The position numbers were made by a program, and so were the translations under genes. Source: JAAYJR01 sp964540755 (GTDB taxonomy: Bacteria; Bacteroidota; Bacteroidia; Bacteroidales; Prolixibacteraceae). Taken from it: 64,000 nt of DNA. Below are positions 14,523 through 22,788 of this stretch, piece by piece. The DNA is taken from assembly GCA_964540755.1 (NCBI GenBank), contig CAZIOB010000104.1, positions 1-64,000 of the forward strand, read 5' to 3'. Below the pieces are notes generated by a model. It saw nothing but the letters and a program-made list of their open reading frames with translations. It was not told the DNA's origin and made no database searches. How positions within the stretch are numbered: the stretch's first letter is position 1; every line of letters starts with the position of its first letter.

Positions 14523-16571
14523 ATGAAGAAGATATTACTGATATTGTCCATTTTGTTGACCGTGAATTTTTCGGCGGAGGCACAATTAAATATTAATCAT
14601 TATATCAGGGTAGGGCGTACAAGGATTTCCATCGGTAATTTTACCGGCGCTATTGAATATTTCAATATTGTAATCAAATTCAGGCCTCATTTGCCTGAAG
14701 CATATTTTTTCAGGGGAGTGGCAAAGCATGAACTGGAGGATTTCCGTGGTGCAATAAATGATTATAATAAGGCGATTGAGATAAAACCTTTTTATCCCCA
14801 GGCTTATCTGAACAGGGGAATGGCCTATCATAATCTCGGACTTTTTGAAAAAGCTATTGAAGATTATGACAGGGCGCTTGAGTTTGATCCTGATAATGAA
14901 TCGATTTATAATAACCGTGGTATTGCTAAATTGTCGCTGGAGGACATTGAAGGCGCTATAGCCGATTATAATAAGGCGCTGAAAATAAATCCCAAATCCA
15001 CCCATGCCCTTATGAACCGCAGTAATGCCAGGATCGTCCAGGGCAATGTTGAAGAAGCGATTCGTGATCTGAACCAGGTTATAATAATACGGCCTCATTT
15101 TGCCGGTGCTTATCTGAACAGGGGACTTGCACGGTTTGAAATGGAAGACTATGCATCGGCGTTGCGTGATTATGACCAGTGTATTAAATTTGATCCGCAA
15201 AATGCCCTTGCGTTTAATAACCGTGGAATTGTAAAGCACAAGCTGGAAGACTATGCCGGTGCTATAATGGATTATGACATGGCAATTAAACTGAATCCTG
15301 AAATGGCAAGCGCTTATTTTAACCGGGCTATGGCCAGAGAAATACTCGACAGGGAAGGTTATGAACAGGATTACCGTATCGCTGCCCGTCTTAATCCCAG
15401 GTTTGATCTTGAGAGCCGTCGTCTTGATGCCCGTCAGCTTGCTCAAAACCAGCAAAGCGGCCAGGGTGGCGGATCTTCTGCAGGACAGGGACAGCAGGGA
15501 GGAGGAGCTTCCGGGAGCCGGCAGGGCAAACAGGGCCAGGGTGCCGGAGGCAGCCAGTCAGGCAGTGGAAAAGCCGGCCAGTCTAAGCAGGGAACCGCCT
15601 CTTCGGCAGGTCAGTCACATCAGGGAACAGGGAATGCCGGCGGACAAAGTACTTCTAATAAGGACAATTCACAACAAAATGGTAATAAGGATGAAGAAGA
15701 TAGCGGGCAGAAAAGAAGAAGCCGGATAAATCTTGTTGTTGAGGATACGCGTGACCTGCCGGCGGAAGATGAGGAGGTTGATGACGGAAGGGTTCAAAAC
15801 AGAAATATCGAAATCGACCTTCAGCCAATTTTTATTGTTTCGGCATTTGAAAAAAATTCAGTTGATTATGAAAGGTTCCAATATTATAATATGACTGTTG
15901 AGGAGATCAATATAAAGAATAACTATAATCCGCTTCTTACCATTACCAACAAGCCTGTTGATGAGTATCAGGAGGTATTTGAAAATTTTATCCTTTATTT
16001 TAATGCCCGTCTTGATATAAACAAAAGCAGTCATAATTATCTTAACAGGGGTATTTTTAAAAGTCTTACGGGTAATTATAATTCAGCAATGGAGGATCTG
16101 GACAGTGCAATTGTCATGGATAATAAACAGGCAATTGCTTATTTTACAAGGGGAAATTGCCGTTATAAGATGCTTGAGCAGATTGAATCCCTTGAAGAGA
16201 CACATGAAGAGGTGGTAATCCCGATTGACGAACCATCCAGGAATGAACCGGGAGATGAGCCGGTTGCTACTCCTGAGTATGACAGAATACTAAGTGATTA
16301 CCAGACACTTCTTTATCTAAAACCTGATTTTTTCTTCGGACTTTATAACCGGGCTTACATTAAGTTAAGGCTGGGAAAATATAAAAGCGCCGTTGAGGAT
16401 TTGAATAAAGCTATTGAGCTTGAACCTGAATTTGCTGAGGCATATTTTAACAGGGGACTTACAAAAATTTATCTAAATGACATTGAGAGCGGGGCTTTGG
16501 ATCTTAGCCGCGCCGGTGAGCTCGGAATACATGGTGCATATAATATTATTAAACGTTATTGCAACTTATAA
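14523..16571 (+). CDS. Secreted TPR-repeat protein with Gly/Gln/Ser-rich linker
   Basis: I start at the ATG at 14523 (682 aa) because the signal peptide MKKILLILSILLTVNFSAEAQ begins there; a TTG at 14502 would add seven residues. About eight tetratricopeptide repeats follow (residues about 25-295), each with signatures like AYLNRGMAYHNLG and AI-DYD-AI-.-P. A low-complexity linker (about 305-400) is rich in Gln, Gly and Ser. After an acidic stretch, a second TPR block (about 500-680) contains AYFNRGLTKIYLN. TPR arrays are protein-docking scaffolds, here in the periplasm or on the outer membrane. A role in envelope or gliding/secretion complexes is possible but not shown. The neighbour at 16614 may be co-transcribed. 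Confidence 0.88.
   Translation: MKKILLILSILLTVNFSAEAQLNINHYIRVGRTRISIGNFTGAIEYFNIVIKFRPHLPEAYFFRGVAKHELEDFRGAINDYNKAIEIKPFYPQAYLNRGMAYHNLGLFEKAIEDYDRALEFDPDNESIYNNRGIAKLSLEDIEGAIADYNKALKINPKSTHALMNRSNARIVQGNVEEAIRDLNQVIIIRPHFAGAYLNRGLARFEMEDYASALRDYDQCIKFDPQNALAFNNRGIVKHKLEDYAGAIMDYDMAIKLNPEMASAYFNRAMAREILDREGYEQDYRIAARLNPRFDLESRRLDARQLAQNQQSGQGGGSSAGQGQQGGGASGSRQGKQGQGAGGSQSGSGKAGQSKQGTASSAGQSHQGTGNAGGQSTSNKDNSQQNGNKDEEDSGQKRRSRINLVVEDTRDLPAEDEEVDDGRVQNRNIEIDLQPIFIVSAFEKNSVDYERFQYYNMTVEEINIKNNYNPLLTITNKPVDEYQEVFENFILYFNARLDINKSSHNYLNRGIFKSLTGNYNSAMEDLDSAIVMDNKQAIAYFTRGNCRYKMLEQIESLEETHEEVVIPIDEPSRNEPGDEPVATPEYDRILSDYQTLLYLKPDFFFGLYNRAYIKLRLGKYKSAVEDLNKAIELEPEFAEAYFNRGLTKIYLNDIESGALDLSRAGELGIHGAYNIIKRYCNL
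15441..15722 (+). repeat. Low-complexity Gly/Gln/Ser coding tract
   Basis: About 94 codons rich in Gln, Gly, Ser and Ala (QQSGQGGGSSAGQGQQGGGA and similar), followed by an Asn/Lys/Glu-rich end. The tract is locally GC-richer than its flanks and made of short imperfect repeats. It works as a flexible linker between the two TPR blocks and is prone to slippage. Confidence 0.8.
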
Positions 16572-16613
16572 GATGTTCAATATTGGTTTAACCTGAAAAT
16601 AAATTTTAATCAA

Positions 16614-17639
16614 ATGAAGAAGATATTTATTATTGTTATTTTAGTTACTGCTGCAATGATAAGCCGGACGCAGCCTAAAGTAGAACTGATCAGTAATCCT
16701 GCTGAAAAGAAAGTAGATGTCCTTATCGGAGGAGAATTATTCACCTCTTACATTTATCCTGATAATATAAAGAAGCCGGTACTGTGGCCTGTGATTACTT
16801 CAGAAGGTAATGAGGTAACCAGGCAGTATCCTTTAAAACAAAAAGCAGGGGAACGCGTTGACCATCCTCATCATATTGGAATATGGCTTAATTATGGGAA
16901 TGTTAACGGGTTGGATTTCTGGAATAATTCAGAAGCTATTCCTGATGAGAAAGCAGATGATTATGGTACAATCTACCATGAATCTGTTGAACATACAGAA
17001 AGTGGCAGAGGAGAGGGTACTTTAACAACAACTGCTTCATGGAAAGACAACTCCGGGGAAAAATTACTTCATGAGATTTCCGATTATACATTTATAGCGG
17101 ATGGCAGGATAAGGATTATCGACCGCACTACCAGACTGAAAGCTGTTAACGGAAAGGTTAACATGACTGACAATAAAGAGGGAATGTATGCCATACGTGT
17201 GACAAGGGAACTTGAATTACCTGCTTCAGGCAAGGTGAAGGTAATGGGCTCCGGTGGTGAAGTTGTGGAGGAGGATGCCTCCAAAGTTGCTAATGGAGAC
17301 TATATCAGCAGCGAGGGCATAACCGGCGGTGAAGTGTGGGGAACACGTGCCCGTTGGATGAAACTGTCAGGTTTAGTTAATAATGAAAAGGTTGCCATTG
17401 TTATCTTTGACCATCCGGCAAATGCTGGATATCCTGCGTACTGGCATGCAAGAGGGTATGGTTTGTTTGCTGTAAATACACTCGGCCAGGAAGTGTTTTC
17501 TAAAGGTGAAGAAAAAATGAATTTTGTTATCAGGGACGGGGAGTCGGCGACTTTCAGGTACCGCCTGGCCCTATTTGCCGGTGATCCTTCTGTTGAAGAA
17601 ATAGAAAAGATGGCTAAAGAGTTTCAGATTAAACTTTAA
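16614..17639 (+). CDS. DUF6807 (PmoA-family) exported protein
   Basis: The 341-residue protein has a signal peptide (about 1-20) and the family hallmarks DHPHHIGIWLNYGNVNGLDFW (about 82-102) and HPANAGYPAYWHARGYGLFAVN (about 263-285). This family is annotated as PmoA-like or DUF6807. It is frequent in Bacteroidetes and Planctomycetes beside sugar dehydrogenases and sugar isomerase/epimerases, where a carbohydrate-modifying role is suspected. The conserved histidines could bind a metal. Its stop codon abuts the next start codon with no gap, so the two genes are coupled. A Gfo/Idh/MocA oxidoreductase lies 2 kb further along on the other strand. Confidence 0.85.
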   Translation: MKKIFIIVILVTAAMISRTQPKVELISNPAEKKVDVLIGGELFTSYIYPDNIKKPVLWPVITSEGNEVTRQYPLKQKAGERVDHPHHIGIWLNYGNVNGLDFWNNSEAIPDEKADDYGTIYHESVEHTESGRGEGTLTTTASWKDNSGEKLLHEISDYTFIADGRIRIIDRTTRLKAVNGKVNMTDNKEGMYAIRVTRELELPASGKVKVMGSGGEVVEEDASKVANGDYISSEGITGGEVWGTRARWMKLSGLVNNEKVAIVIFDHPANAGYPAYWHARGYGLFAVNTLGQEVFSKGEEKMNFVIRDGESATFRYRLALFAGDPSVEEIEKMAKEFQIKL

Positions 17640-18872
17640 ATGGCTTTAAATTATATCTGGATATTTTTTTTCCTTCTGGCTTTTGTCATAGGGCTTGTGA
17701 AACTTCTGTTTCTGGGTGATGCCAATGTTTTCCCTGAAATGGTGAATGCCACTTTTGACATGGCCAAAACAGGATTTGAAATATCACTCGGTCTGACCGG
17801 GGTATTAACCTTGTGGATGGGTATTATGCGGATAGGGGAGAAGGGAGGTATTGTCAAAGTATTCTCACGTCTTATAGGGCCATTCTTTAATAAGCTTTTC
17901 CCTGAACTGGGGAAGTCTCACCCGGCATATGGTTCAATAATGATGAATATTACTGCTAATATGTTGAACTTGGATAATGCCGCAACGCCGACAGGATTAC
18001 AGGCTATGAAAGAGATGCAGGCAACTAATCCTGATAAACAAGTTGCTTCAAATGCTCAAATCATGTTTCTTGTGCTGAATACTTCCGGATTAACCTTGTT
18101 GCCTATCAGTATTATGGTTTACAGGGCCCAGATGGGAGCAGTCAACCCTGCCGATATATTTATTCCCATCATGCTGGCTACCTATTTTTCAACTTTAGCC
18201 GGTATGATCTCAGTTGCTGTTTACCAGAAGATTAATCTTTTTGATAAAACAGTACTTCTCTATCTGGGGGGATTAACACTGGCTATTGTAGGCATTATTT
18301 GGCATTTTTCATCACTTGATAAAGAAGTTATTACCAGGGTCTCCAGTTTAGCAAGCAATTTTCTGCTTTTCTCTGTCATTATTGTTTTCATTTTAATGGC
18401 ATTATTTAATAAGGTCAATGTTTACGAAGCATTTATTGACGGGGCAAAGGATGGTTTTAAAACTGCGGTGAAGATCATTCCCTATCTGGTTGCCATTCTT
18501 GTTGCCATTGGTGTTTTCAGGGCTTCAGGGGCTATGGAATGGTTCATTTCCGGATTTACATGGATTTTTGAGCAGGCCGGGGTTAACACGGATTTCACTC
18601 CTGCATTGCCCACAGCCATGATGAAGCCGCTTAGCGGAAGCGGAGCACGGGGGATGATGGTTGATGCCATGAATACTTATGGCGCTGATTCATTCGTAGG
18701 CCGCGTAGCCAGTACTGTTCAGGGAGCTACTGATACTACATTTTATATCCTTGCAGTCTATTTTGGATCTGTCGGGATCAAGAATACCCGTTATGCTGTT
18801 GTTTGCGGATTAATTGCCGACTTTACTGGGATAACTGCAGCCATACTCATGGCATATCTTTTCTTTCATTAA
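17640..18872 (+). CDS. Fused SpmA/SpmB-type nucleoside-recognition membrane protein
   Basis: The 410-residue inner-membrane protein has two halves, each with a GATE/nucleoside-recognition domain. The first (about 1-200) carries NITANMLNLDNAATPTGL, typical of spore maturation protein A. The second (about 255-410) carries AIKIIPYL-type and MMKPLSGSGARGMMVDAM segments, typical of spore maturation protein B. In Bacteroidetes the two proteins are fused, as here. The family is found in non-sporing bacteria too, so the sporulation name does not apply; transport of a nucleoside-like or peptidoglycan-linked compound is suspected. It directly follows the DUF6807 gene (TAAATG junction). Confidence 0.9.
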   Translation: MALNYIWIFFFLLAFVIGLVKLLFLGDANVFPEMVNATFDMAKTGFEISLGLTGVLTLWMGIMRIGEKGGIVKVFSRLIGPFFNKLFPELGKSHPAYGSIMMNITANMLNLDNAATPTGLQAMKEMQATNPDKQVASNAQIMFLVLNTSGLTLLPISIMVYRAQMGAVNPADIFIPIMLATYFSTLAGMISVAVYQKINLFDKTVLLYLGGLTLAIVGIIWHFSSLDKEVITRVSSLASNFLLFSVIIVFILMALFNKVNVYEAFIDGAKDGFKTAVKIIPYLVAILVAIGVFRASGAMEWFISGFTWIFEQAGVNTDFTPALPTAMMKPLSGSGARGMMVDAMNTYGADSFVGRVASTVQGATDTTFYILAVYFGSVGIKNTRYAVVCGLIADFTGITAAILMAYLFFH

Positions 18873-18939
18873 GATTCTATGGTAAATTTTCCACTGATTA
18901 TACCATCATGCAGATAAGGCGTTCTGCACATATTACTAT

Positions 18940-19758
18940 TTAAAAGCTGTTTATTGCGTATCTTATTTTTAAGAGTTTTTCTAAAAGTCCTTCAAGTAAA
19001 TCCAATTTAAGCATATTGGAAGCGTCGGATTTAGCATTTGCCGGATCAGGATGTGTTTCAAGGAAAATACCGTCAGCGCCGGCGGCAATACCTGCCCTCC
19101 CAATAGTTTCGATCATTTCCGGCCTGCCGCCGCTGACTCCTGCCGGCTGGTTCGGCTGCTGGAGAGAGTGTGTTATGTCAAGCACAACGGGTACTCCCAG
19201 TCCCTGCATTTCCGGGATACTCCTGAAATCCACCACTAAATCCTGGTAACCGAATGTAGTGCCCCGCTCAGTCAGTATAATTTTTTTATTACCGCTGTTT
19301 TTTACCTTATTTACAGCATACTTCATTGCCCCGGGTGACAGGAACTGGCCTTTTTTAATATTTACGAATTTACCCGTATGAGCTGCTGCAACCAGGATAT
19401 CAGTCTGGCGGCACAAAAAGGCCGGTATCTGAATAATGTCAACATATTCAGCAGCCATTGCAGCTTCTTTCGCAGAATGTATATCAGTAATAGTGGGAAT
19501 GCCGTAAACTTCCTTTACTTTACGTAAAACCTGAAGTGCTTTTTTATCTCCTATTCCGGTAAATGAATCCAATCGTGACCGGTTTGCTTTCCGGTATGAT
19601 CCTTTGAATATAAAAGGTATATTTAAACGGTGGCATAATCCGGCAATATTACCGGCAATCTCTATTGCCATCTGTTCTCCCTCTATTACACAAGGGCCTG
19701 CTATCAGAAAAAAATTATCACTCTCCGTGAAACGGAGTTTTTCAATACGGGGTATCAT
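18940..19758 (-). CDS. kdsA: 3-deoxy-8-phosphooctulonate (KDO-8-P) synthase
   Basis: This 272-residue enzyme condenses phosphoenolpyruvate with arabinose 5-phosphate to give Kdo-8-phosphate, the first committed step toward the inner-core sugar of lipopolysaccharide. Family motifs are in order: LIAGPCVIEGE, FKGSYRKANRS, IIQIPAFLCRQTDIL, NIKKGQF, LTERGTTFGY, LVVDFRS and a C-terminal ETHPDPANAKSDA. The residue at position 23 is Cys (AGPC). This marks the metal-dependent class; the E. coli enzyme has Asn here. The next genes upstream on the same strand are unrelated, so any co-transcription is positional. Confidence 0.97.
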   Translation of the reverse strand: MIPRIEKLRFTESDNFFLIAGPCVIEGEQMAIEIAGNIAGLCHRLNIPFIFKGSYRKANRSRLDSFTGIGDKKALQVLRKVKEVYGIPTITDIHSAKEAAMAAEYVDIIQIPAFLCRQTDILVAAAHTGKFVNIKKGQFLSPGAMKYAVNKVKNSGNKKIILTERGTTFGYQDLVVDFRSIPEMQGLGVPVVLDITHSLQQPNQPAGVSGGRPEMIETIGRAGIAAGADGIFLETHPDPANAKSDASNMLKLDLLEGLLEKLLKIRYAINSF

Positions 19759-19797
19759 ATCATATGAAAAAATTTCTGTTATAAGTTACCTCATTTT

Positions 19798-21102
19798 TCA
19801 GAAATTGGTATAGTCCCAATTACCCCGGTAAGCACGTCCTGTCAACAGGTTAGCAAAGTCATCTCCTTTGAATTTTTCCTGCTCCGGATCCCACAGCAAA
19901 GGACGTTGCAGTTCGTAGGCGATATTAGTTACATTACATACTGAAGCTGTCCTGTGTCCGGTTTCAACATCAGATATTGGCTTAGTGCGGTTTCTGACGG
20001 CATCGATCCAGTCCTGGTAATGATTGTCACTATAGTAAACTCTTTTATCATCCTTTTTTAATTCCGCTTTGGCAAGATTTACATCAGGGAAGGTTCTCAG
20101 AAAGCTTCGGCTTACTTCAATTCTTCCTTCAGTGCCAATGATCTGGACAGCATTGAAATCGTCTTCAGTCCCCCATTGTTTGTGATTAACCCTGACACCG
20201 TTCCCGTATATCATTGTCAGGCCGCTATCCTTTTCCGGTTCTGCAGGTGGAAGGAACTGTACAGGACCTGATTCATCCATATTCAGAGCCCATTGGGCAA
20301 TATCGAACATATGAGCTCCCCAGTCAGTGATGAGGCCTCCGCCAAAGTTACGATATCCGCGCCACCAAGCCCATGGTCCTTTTACATCAGTTGGAGCCAG
20401 AGTTTCATGGTATCCACGGTAGAGAGAAGGCCCGATCCATTCGTTCCAGTCGAGCCCTTTAGGAGTCTCCTGTGTTGGCAGGTCACACTGTTTAACAGGC
20501 TCACCCACGCTTACATTAATTTCCCTGATTTCACCGATATATCCGTTACGCACCAATTCAACAGCATGACGGAAATCTCGCCACGAACGCTGCATATTGC
20601 CGGTTTGGAATACCCTGTCGTATTTTCTTGTAGCATTGACCATTGTCCTGCCTTCAGCCACTGTTAGTGCAAGCGGCTTTTCACAATAGATATCTTTCCC
20701 TGCTTTAGCGGCATCCACAACTATCTGCGCATGCCAATGGTCAGGTGTGGCAATAACAACTGCATCTATATCCTTCCTCTCCAGCAATTCACGGTAGAAA
20801 TGGTATTTATCCACTTTCGTGTTTATACCTTTGGCTGCATTGTTTTTATCAGCAGCATCTGCAAACAGGTCAAGTTTATTTTTATATACATCGCATGCGG
20901 CAAGGGTAACTGTCCCCTGGCATTTTCCAATATTATTCAGCAGAGTGTAAATCTGTTTACCGGTGCCGATGAAACCAAGATTAATACGGTCGTTGGCAGC
21001 CACAAAGCCCTTGCTACCCATTACGTGGCGCGGGATGATAGTTATGGCAGCAGCACCGGCAGCTGCTTTACCGATGAAATTCCTACGGTTAATTTTATTC
21101 AT
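19798..21102 (-). CDS. Exported Gfo/Idh/MocA-family oxidoreductase
   Basis: The 434-residue protein starts with a twin-arginine signal (NRRNFIGKAAAGAAAITII), so it is exported folded, presumably with its nucleotide cofactor. The Rossmann motif GFIGTGKQ (about 45) and the EKPLAL segment (about 133) are typical of this NAD(P)-dependent sugar dehydrogenase family. The C-terminal part with WNEWIGPSLYRGYH and FGGGLITDWGAHMFDIAQWA belongs to the large Bacteroidetes branch with a bacterial oxidoreductase C-terminal domain. Substrates in this branch are sugars, inositols or 3-keto-glycosides; the exact one is unknown. It sits near a DUF6807 gene, a pairing seen often in this phylum. Confidence 0.92.
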   Translation of the reverse strand: MNKINRRNFIGKAAAGAAAITIIPRHVMGSKGFVAANDRINLGFIGTGKQIYTLLNNIGKCQGTVTLAACDVYKNKLDLFADAADKNNAAKGINTKVDKYHFYRELLERKDIDAVVIATPDHWHAQIVVDAAKAGKDIYCEKPLALTVAEGRTMVNATRKYDRVFQTGNMQRSWRDFRHAVELVRNGYIGEIREINVSVGEPVKQCDLPTQETPKGLDWNEWIGPSLYRGYHETLAPTDVKGPWAWWRGYRNFGGGLITDWGAHMFDIAQWALNMDESGPVQFLPPAEPEKDSGLTMIYGNGVRVNHKQWGTEDDFNAVQIIGTEGRIEVSRSFLRTFPDVNLAKAELKKDDKRVYYSDNHYQDWIDAVRNRTKPISDVETGHRTASVCNVTNIAYELQRPLLWDPEQEKFKGDDFANLLTGRAYRGNWDYTNF

Positions 21103-21139
21103 ATTCTTGAATTTAAATTATAAAAAATATTATATATAT

Positions 21140-22105
21140 CTATTCAGCATCTTTTGCACAACGAAAACCTGTATTGAACAGTGACGTTTCATGCGAATTC
21201 ATTGACCTTCCTGTCACGGTAAAGCTATACTCTCCATTCTGGTCGAAAAAGAAGGAACCACTCCTGATTACCTTAACTTTGGGATCTTCCGGGAATTGCA
21301 TATTGCTGCCGGGATAAGGTTTATAATTATCGGCACACCATTGCCATACATTGCCCCCCATGTCTGTGAGCCCCGCTTCATTTTCCCCAAAAGCTCCTGC
21401 AGGGGATGTATAAAGGTACCCGTCCTTCACTTCCGGCTCATTTATTGAGCCCTGCCATGTATTGGCAAAGTATTTTCCATTTTCAGATACTTTATCTCCC
21501 CAGCTGAATCTGTTGTCTGATTTTTTCCCGCTGCAGGCAGCATATTCCCATTCTGCTTCTGAGGGAAGACGCTTGCCTGCCCATTCTGCATAAGCAACGG
21601 CGTCATTCCAGCTTACATGGGTAACGGGATGATCAGGCTCAGCATCAGGCCCCGACGGGCCGAAAGGTTTACGCCATGTTGCACCGGGCAGAAGTTCCCA
21701 TCTGTTTTGATCAAGATTGAAAACCCCTGAATCTCCGAATTTTTCTGCTTCGGTTTTGTATCCTGCTGATTCAATGAATATTTTGAATTGTTTAACTGTT
21801 ACAAGATTTTTGTCTATAGAAAAAGGTTTTATGTTCACTTTATGAACGGGTTGTTCATTTGGAAGTCCCTTTTCAGATCCCATTTCAAATGTTCCGCCTT
21901 TAAAGTAGATCATTTCGGTTTCTTCAATTGCTTTTTCGGCTGAAGGACTTACATTTTCCGGTTTATCAGGCTCCTTTTTAACTTCTTTTTTTTCTGTTAG
22001 TATTTGTTCCGTGGGCTTTTCATTTTCTGACTTTGTCTGCTTTTTACCACCGCAACCTGTCAGAAAAAAAATAAGAGTGTACAAAATCAAGATCCTAATT
22101 TCCAT
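21140..22105 (-). CDS. SUMF1/formylglycine-enzyme-fold lipoprotein, catalytic Cys absent
   Basis: The 321-residue protein has a lipoprotein signal (FFLTGCGG, Cys18), then a charged linker of about 50 residues. A full FGE-sulfatase fold follows (about 66-318): MIYFKGGTFEMGS, HPVTHVSWNDAVAYAEWAGKRLPSEAEWEYA, LTDMGGNVWQW and NTGFRCAKD. True formylglycine-generating enzymes carry two reactive cysteines shortly before the final GFR segment. Here that part reads FTVTGRSMNSHETSLFNTGFR without them, so it should not oxidise sulfatases. Like GldJ/GldK and many other Bacteroidetes members, it is probably a structural or carbohydrate-binding lipoprotein. No sulfatase gene is nearby. Confidence 0.9.
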   Translation of the reverse strand: MEIRILILYTLIFFLTGCGGKKQTKSENEKPTEQILTEKKEVKKEPDKPENVSPSAEKAIEETEMIYFKGGTFEMGSEKGLPNEQPVHKVNIKPFSIDKNLVTVKQFKIFIESAGYKTEAEKFGDSGVFNLDQNRWELLPGATWRKPFGPSGPDAEPDHPVTHVSWNDAVAYAEWAGKRLPSEAEWEYAACSGKKSDNRFSWGDKVSENGKYFANTWQGSINEPEVKDGYLYTSPAGAFGENEAGLTDMGGNVWQWCADNYKPYPGSNMQFPEDPKVKVIRSGSFFFDQNGEYSFTVTGRSMNSHETSLFNTGFRCAKDAE

Positions 22106-22618
22106 AATAAGTGTTAAAATTATTTATTTATAATGATATCATATGGAACTCGCATAAGTATTAAATCATATTTCCGGACAATTTTACAACCATGCTCATT
22201 TCATTTGAAAATGCTGTTATACTCATTCAGCCATGCTTTTTACATTAAATGCATATAGCATATATGAGATTTTTAAGCACTGTAAAAATGCGGTTTTTTA
22301 TTATTTATTCAAAATTAAAATTGGTAATAATCATATAAATTATAAAGGATAAGAGACGGTATATCTGCATTTTTTCGTATTTTTATTAAAAAAGATTATT
22401 TTCATTATCGTAGTTTTGCAGTTTCCCGAAATTTTCGCACATGGTTAATTTATACATTTTGATCGCATACTTTAATCAAATTTTGCTTAAGACTTTATAC
22501 TTCAATATAATAAATTTAAAGAGATGAAATGAGCATCTAAAATATTTACACCCAAGAGTATGATTAAAACTCATGCGAGTTCCATACTATACCTTTGAAT
22601 ATTAACAATTTTAATAGT
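22106..22618. other. 513-bp gap holding a MITE-like element
   Basis: No gene is seen. The gap is almost filled by two inverted copies of an intergenic repeat (22137-22206 and 22510-22597) with about 300 bp of AT-rich sequence between them. Confidence 0.7.
22137..22597. mobile_element. MITE-like element with inverted terminal repeats
   Basis: The left end reads TATCATATGGAACTCGCAT (22137-22155). The right end, on the opposite strand, reads TATAGTATGGAACTCGCAT and continues into a 38-base block (22549-22586) identical to 37356-37393. The interior has no frame for a transposase, so any movement would need an outside enzyme. No clear target-site duplication is visible. Confidence 0.5.
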
Positions 22619-22759
22619 ATGAAATTTAATTCATTAAATAAAATTATAACCTTTTGTCTGATACTATTTTTTGTGACAGAAGGCTGTAAGTCAAAACAAC
22701 CTATGGATAGTGGACTCGTTGATTGTCTCTTGGAAAAGATCAGGGAAAAGGAGATATGA
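22619..22759 (+). CDS. Small lipoprotein, 46 residues
   Basis: ATG at 22619, TGA at 22757-22759. The peptide has a hydrophobic signal (about 7-20) followed by TEGCKSKQPMDS, a lipobox-like site with Cys23, and then only 24 residues (DSGLVDCLLEKIREKEI). It ends 29 bp before the lipid kinase gene on the same strand. A lipoprotein of this size is plausible in Bacteroidetes, but it may equally be the start of a larger gene that was lost. No family is recognised. Confidence 0.5.
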   Translation: MKFNSLNKIITFCLILFFVTEGCKSKQPMDSGLVDCLLEKIREKEI

Positions 22760-22788
22760 TACCGGTAAATTAATTTGGGTTAGGCAAA

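Noticed and set aside
14586..15455. 289-codon minus-strand frame opposite the TPR repeats
   Set aside because: Long antisense frames arise from repeated TPR codons. The plus-strand TPR motifs are unmistakable.
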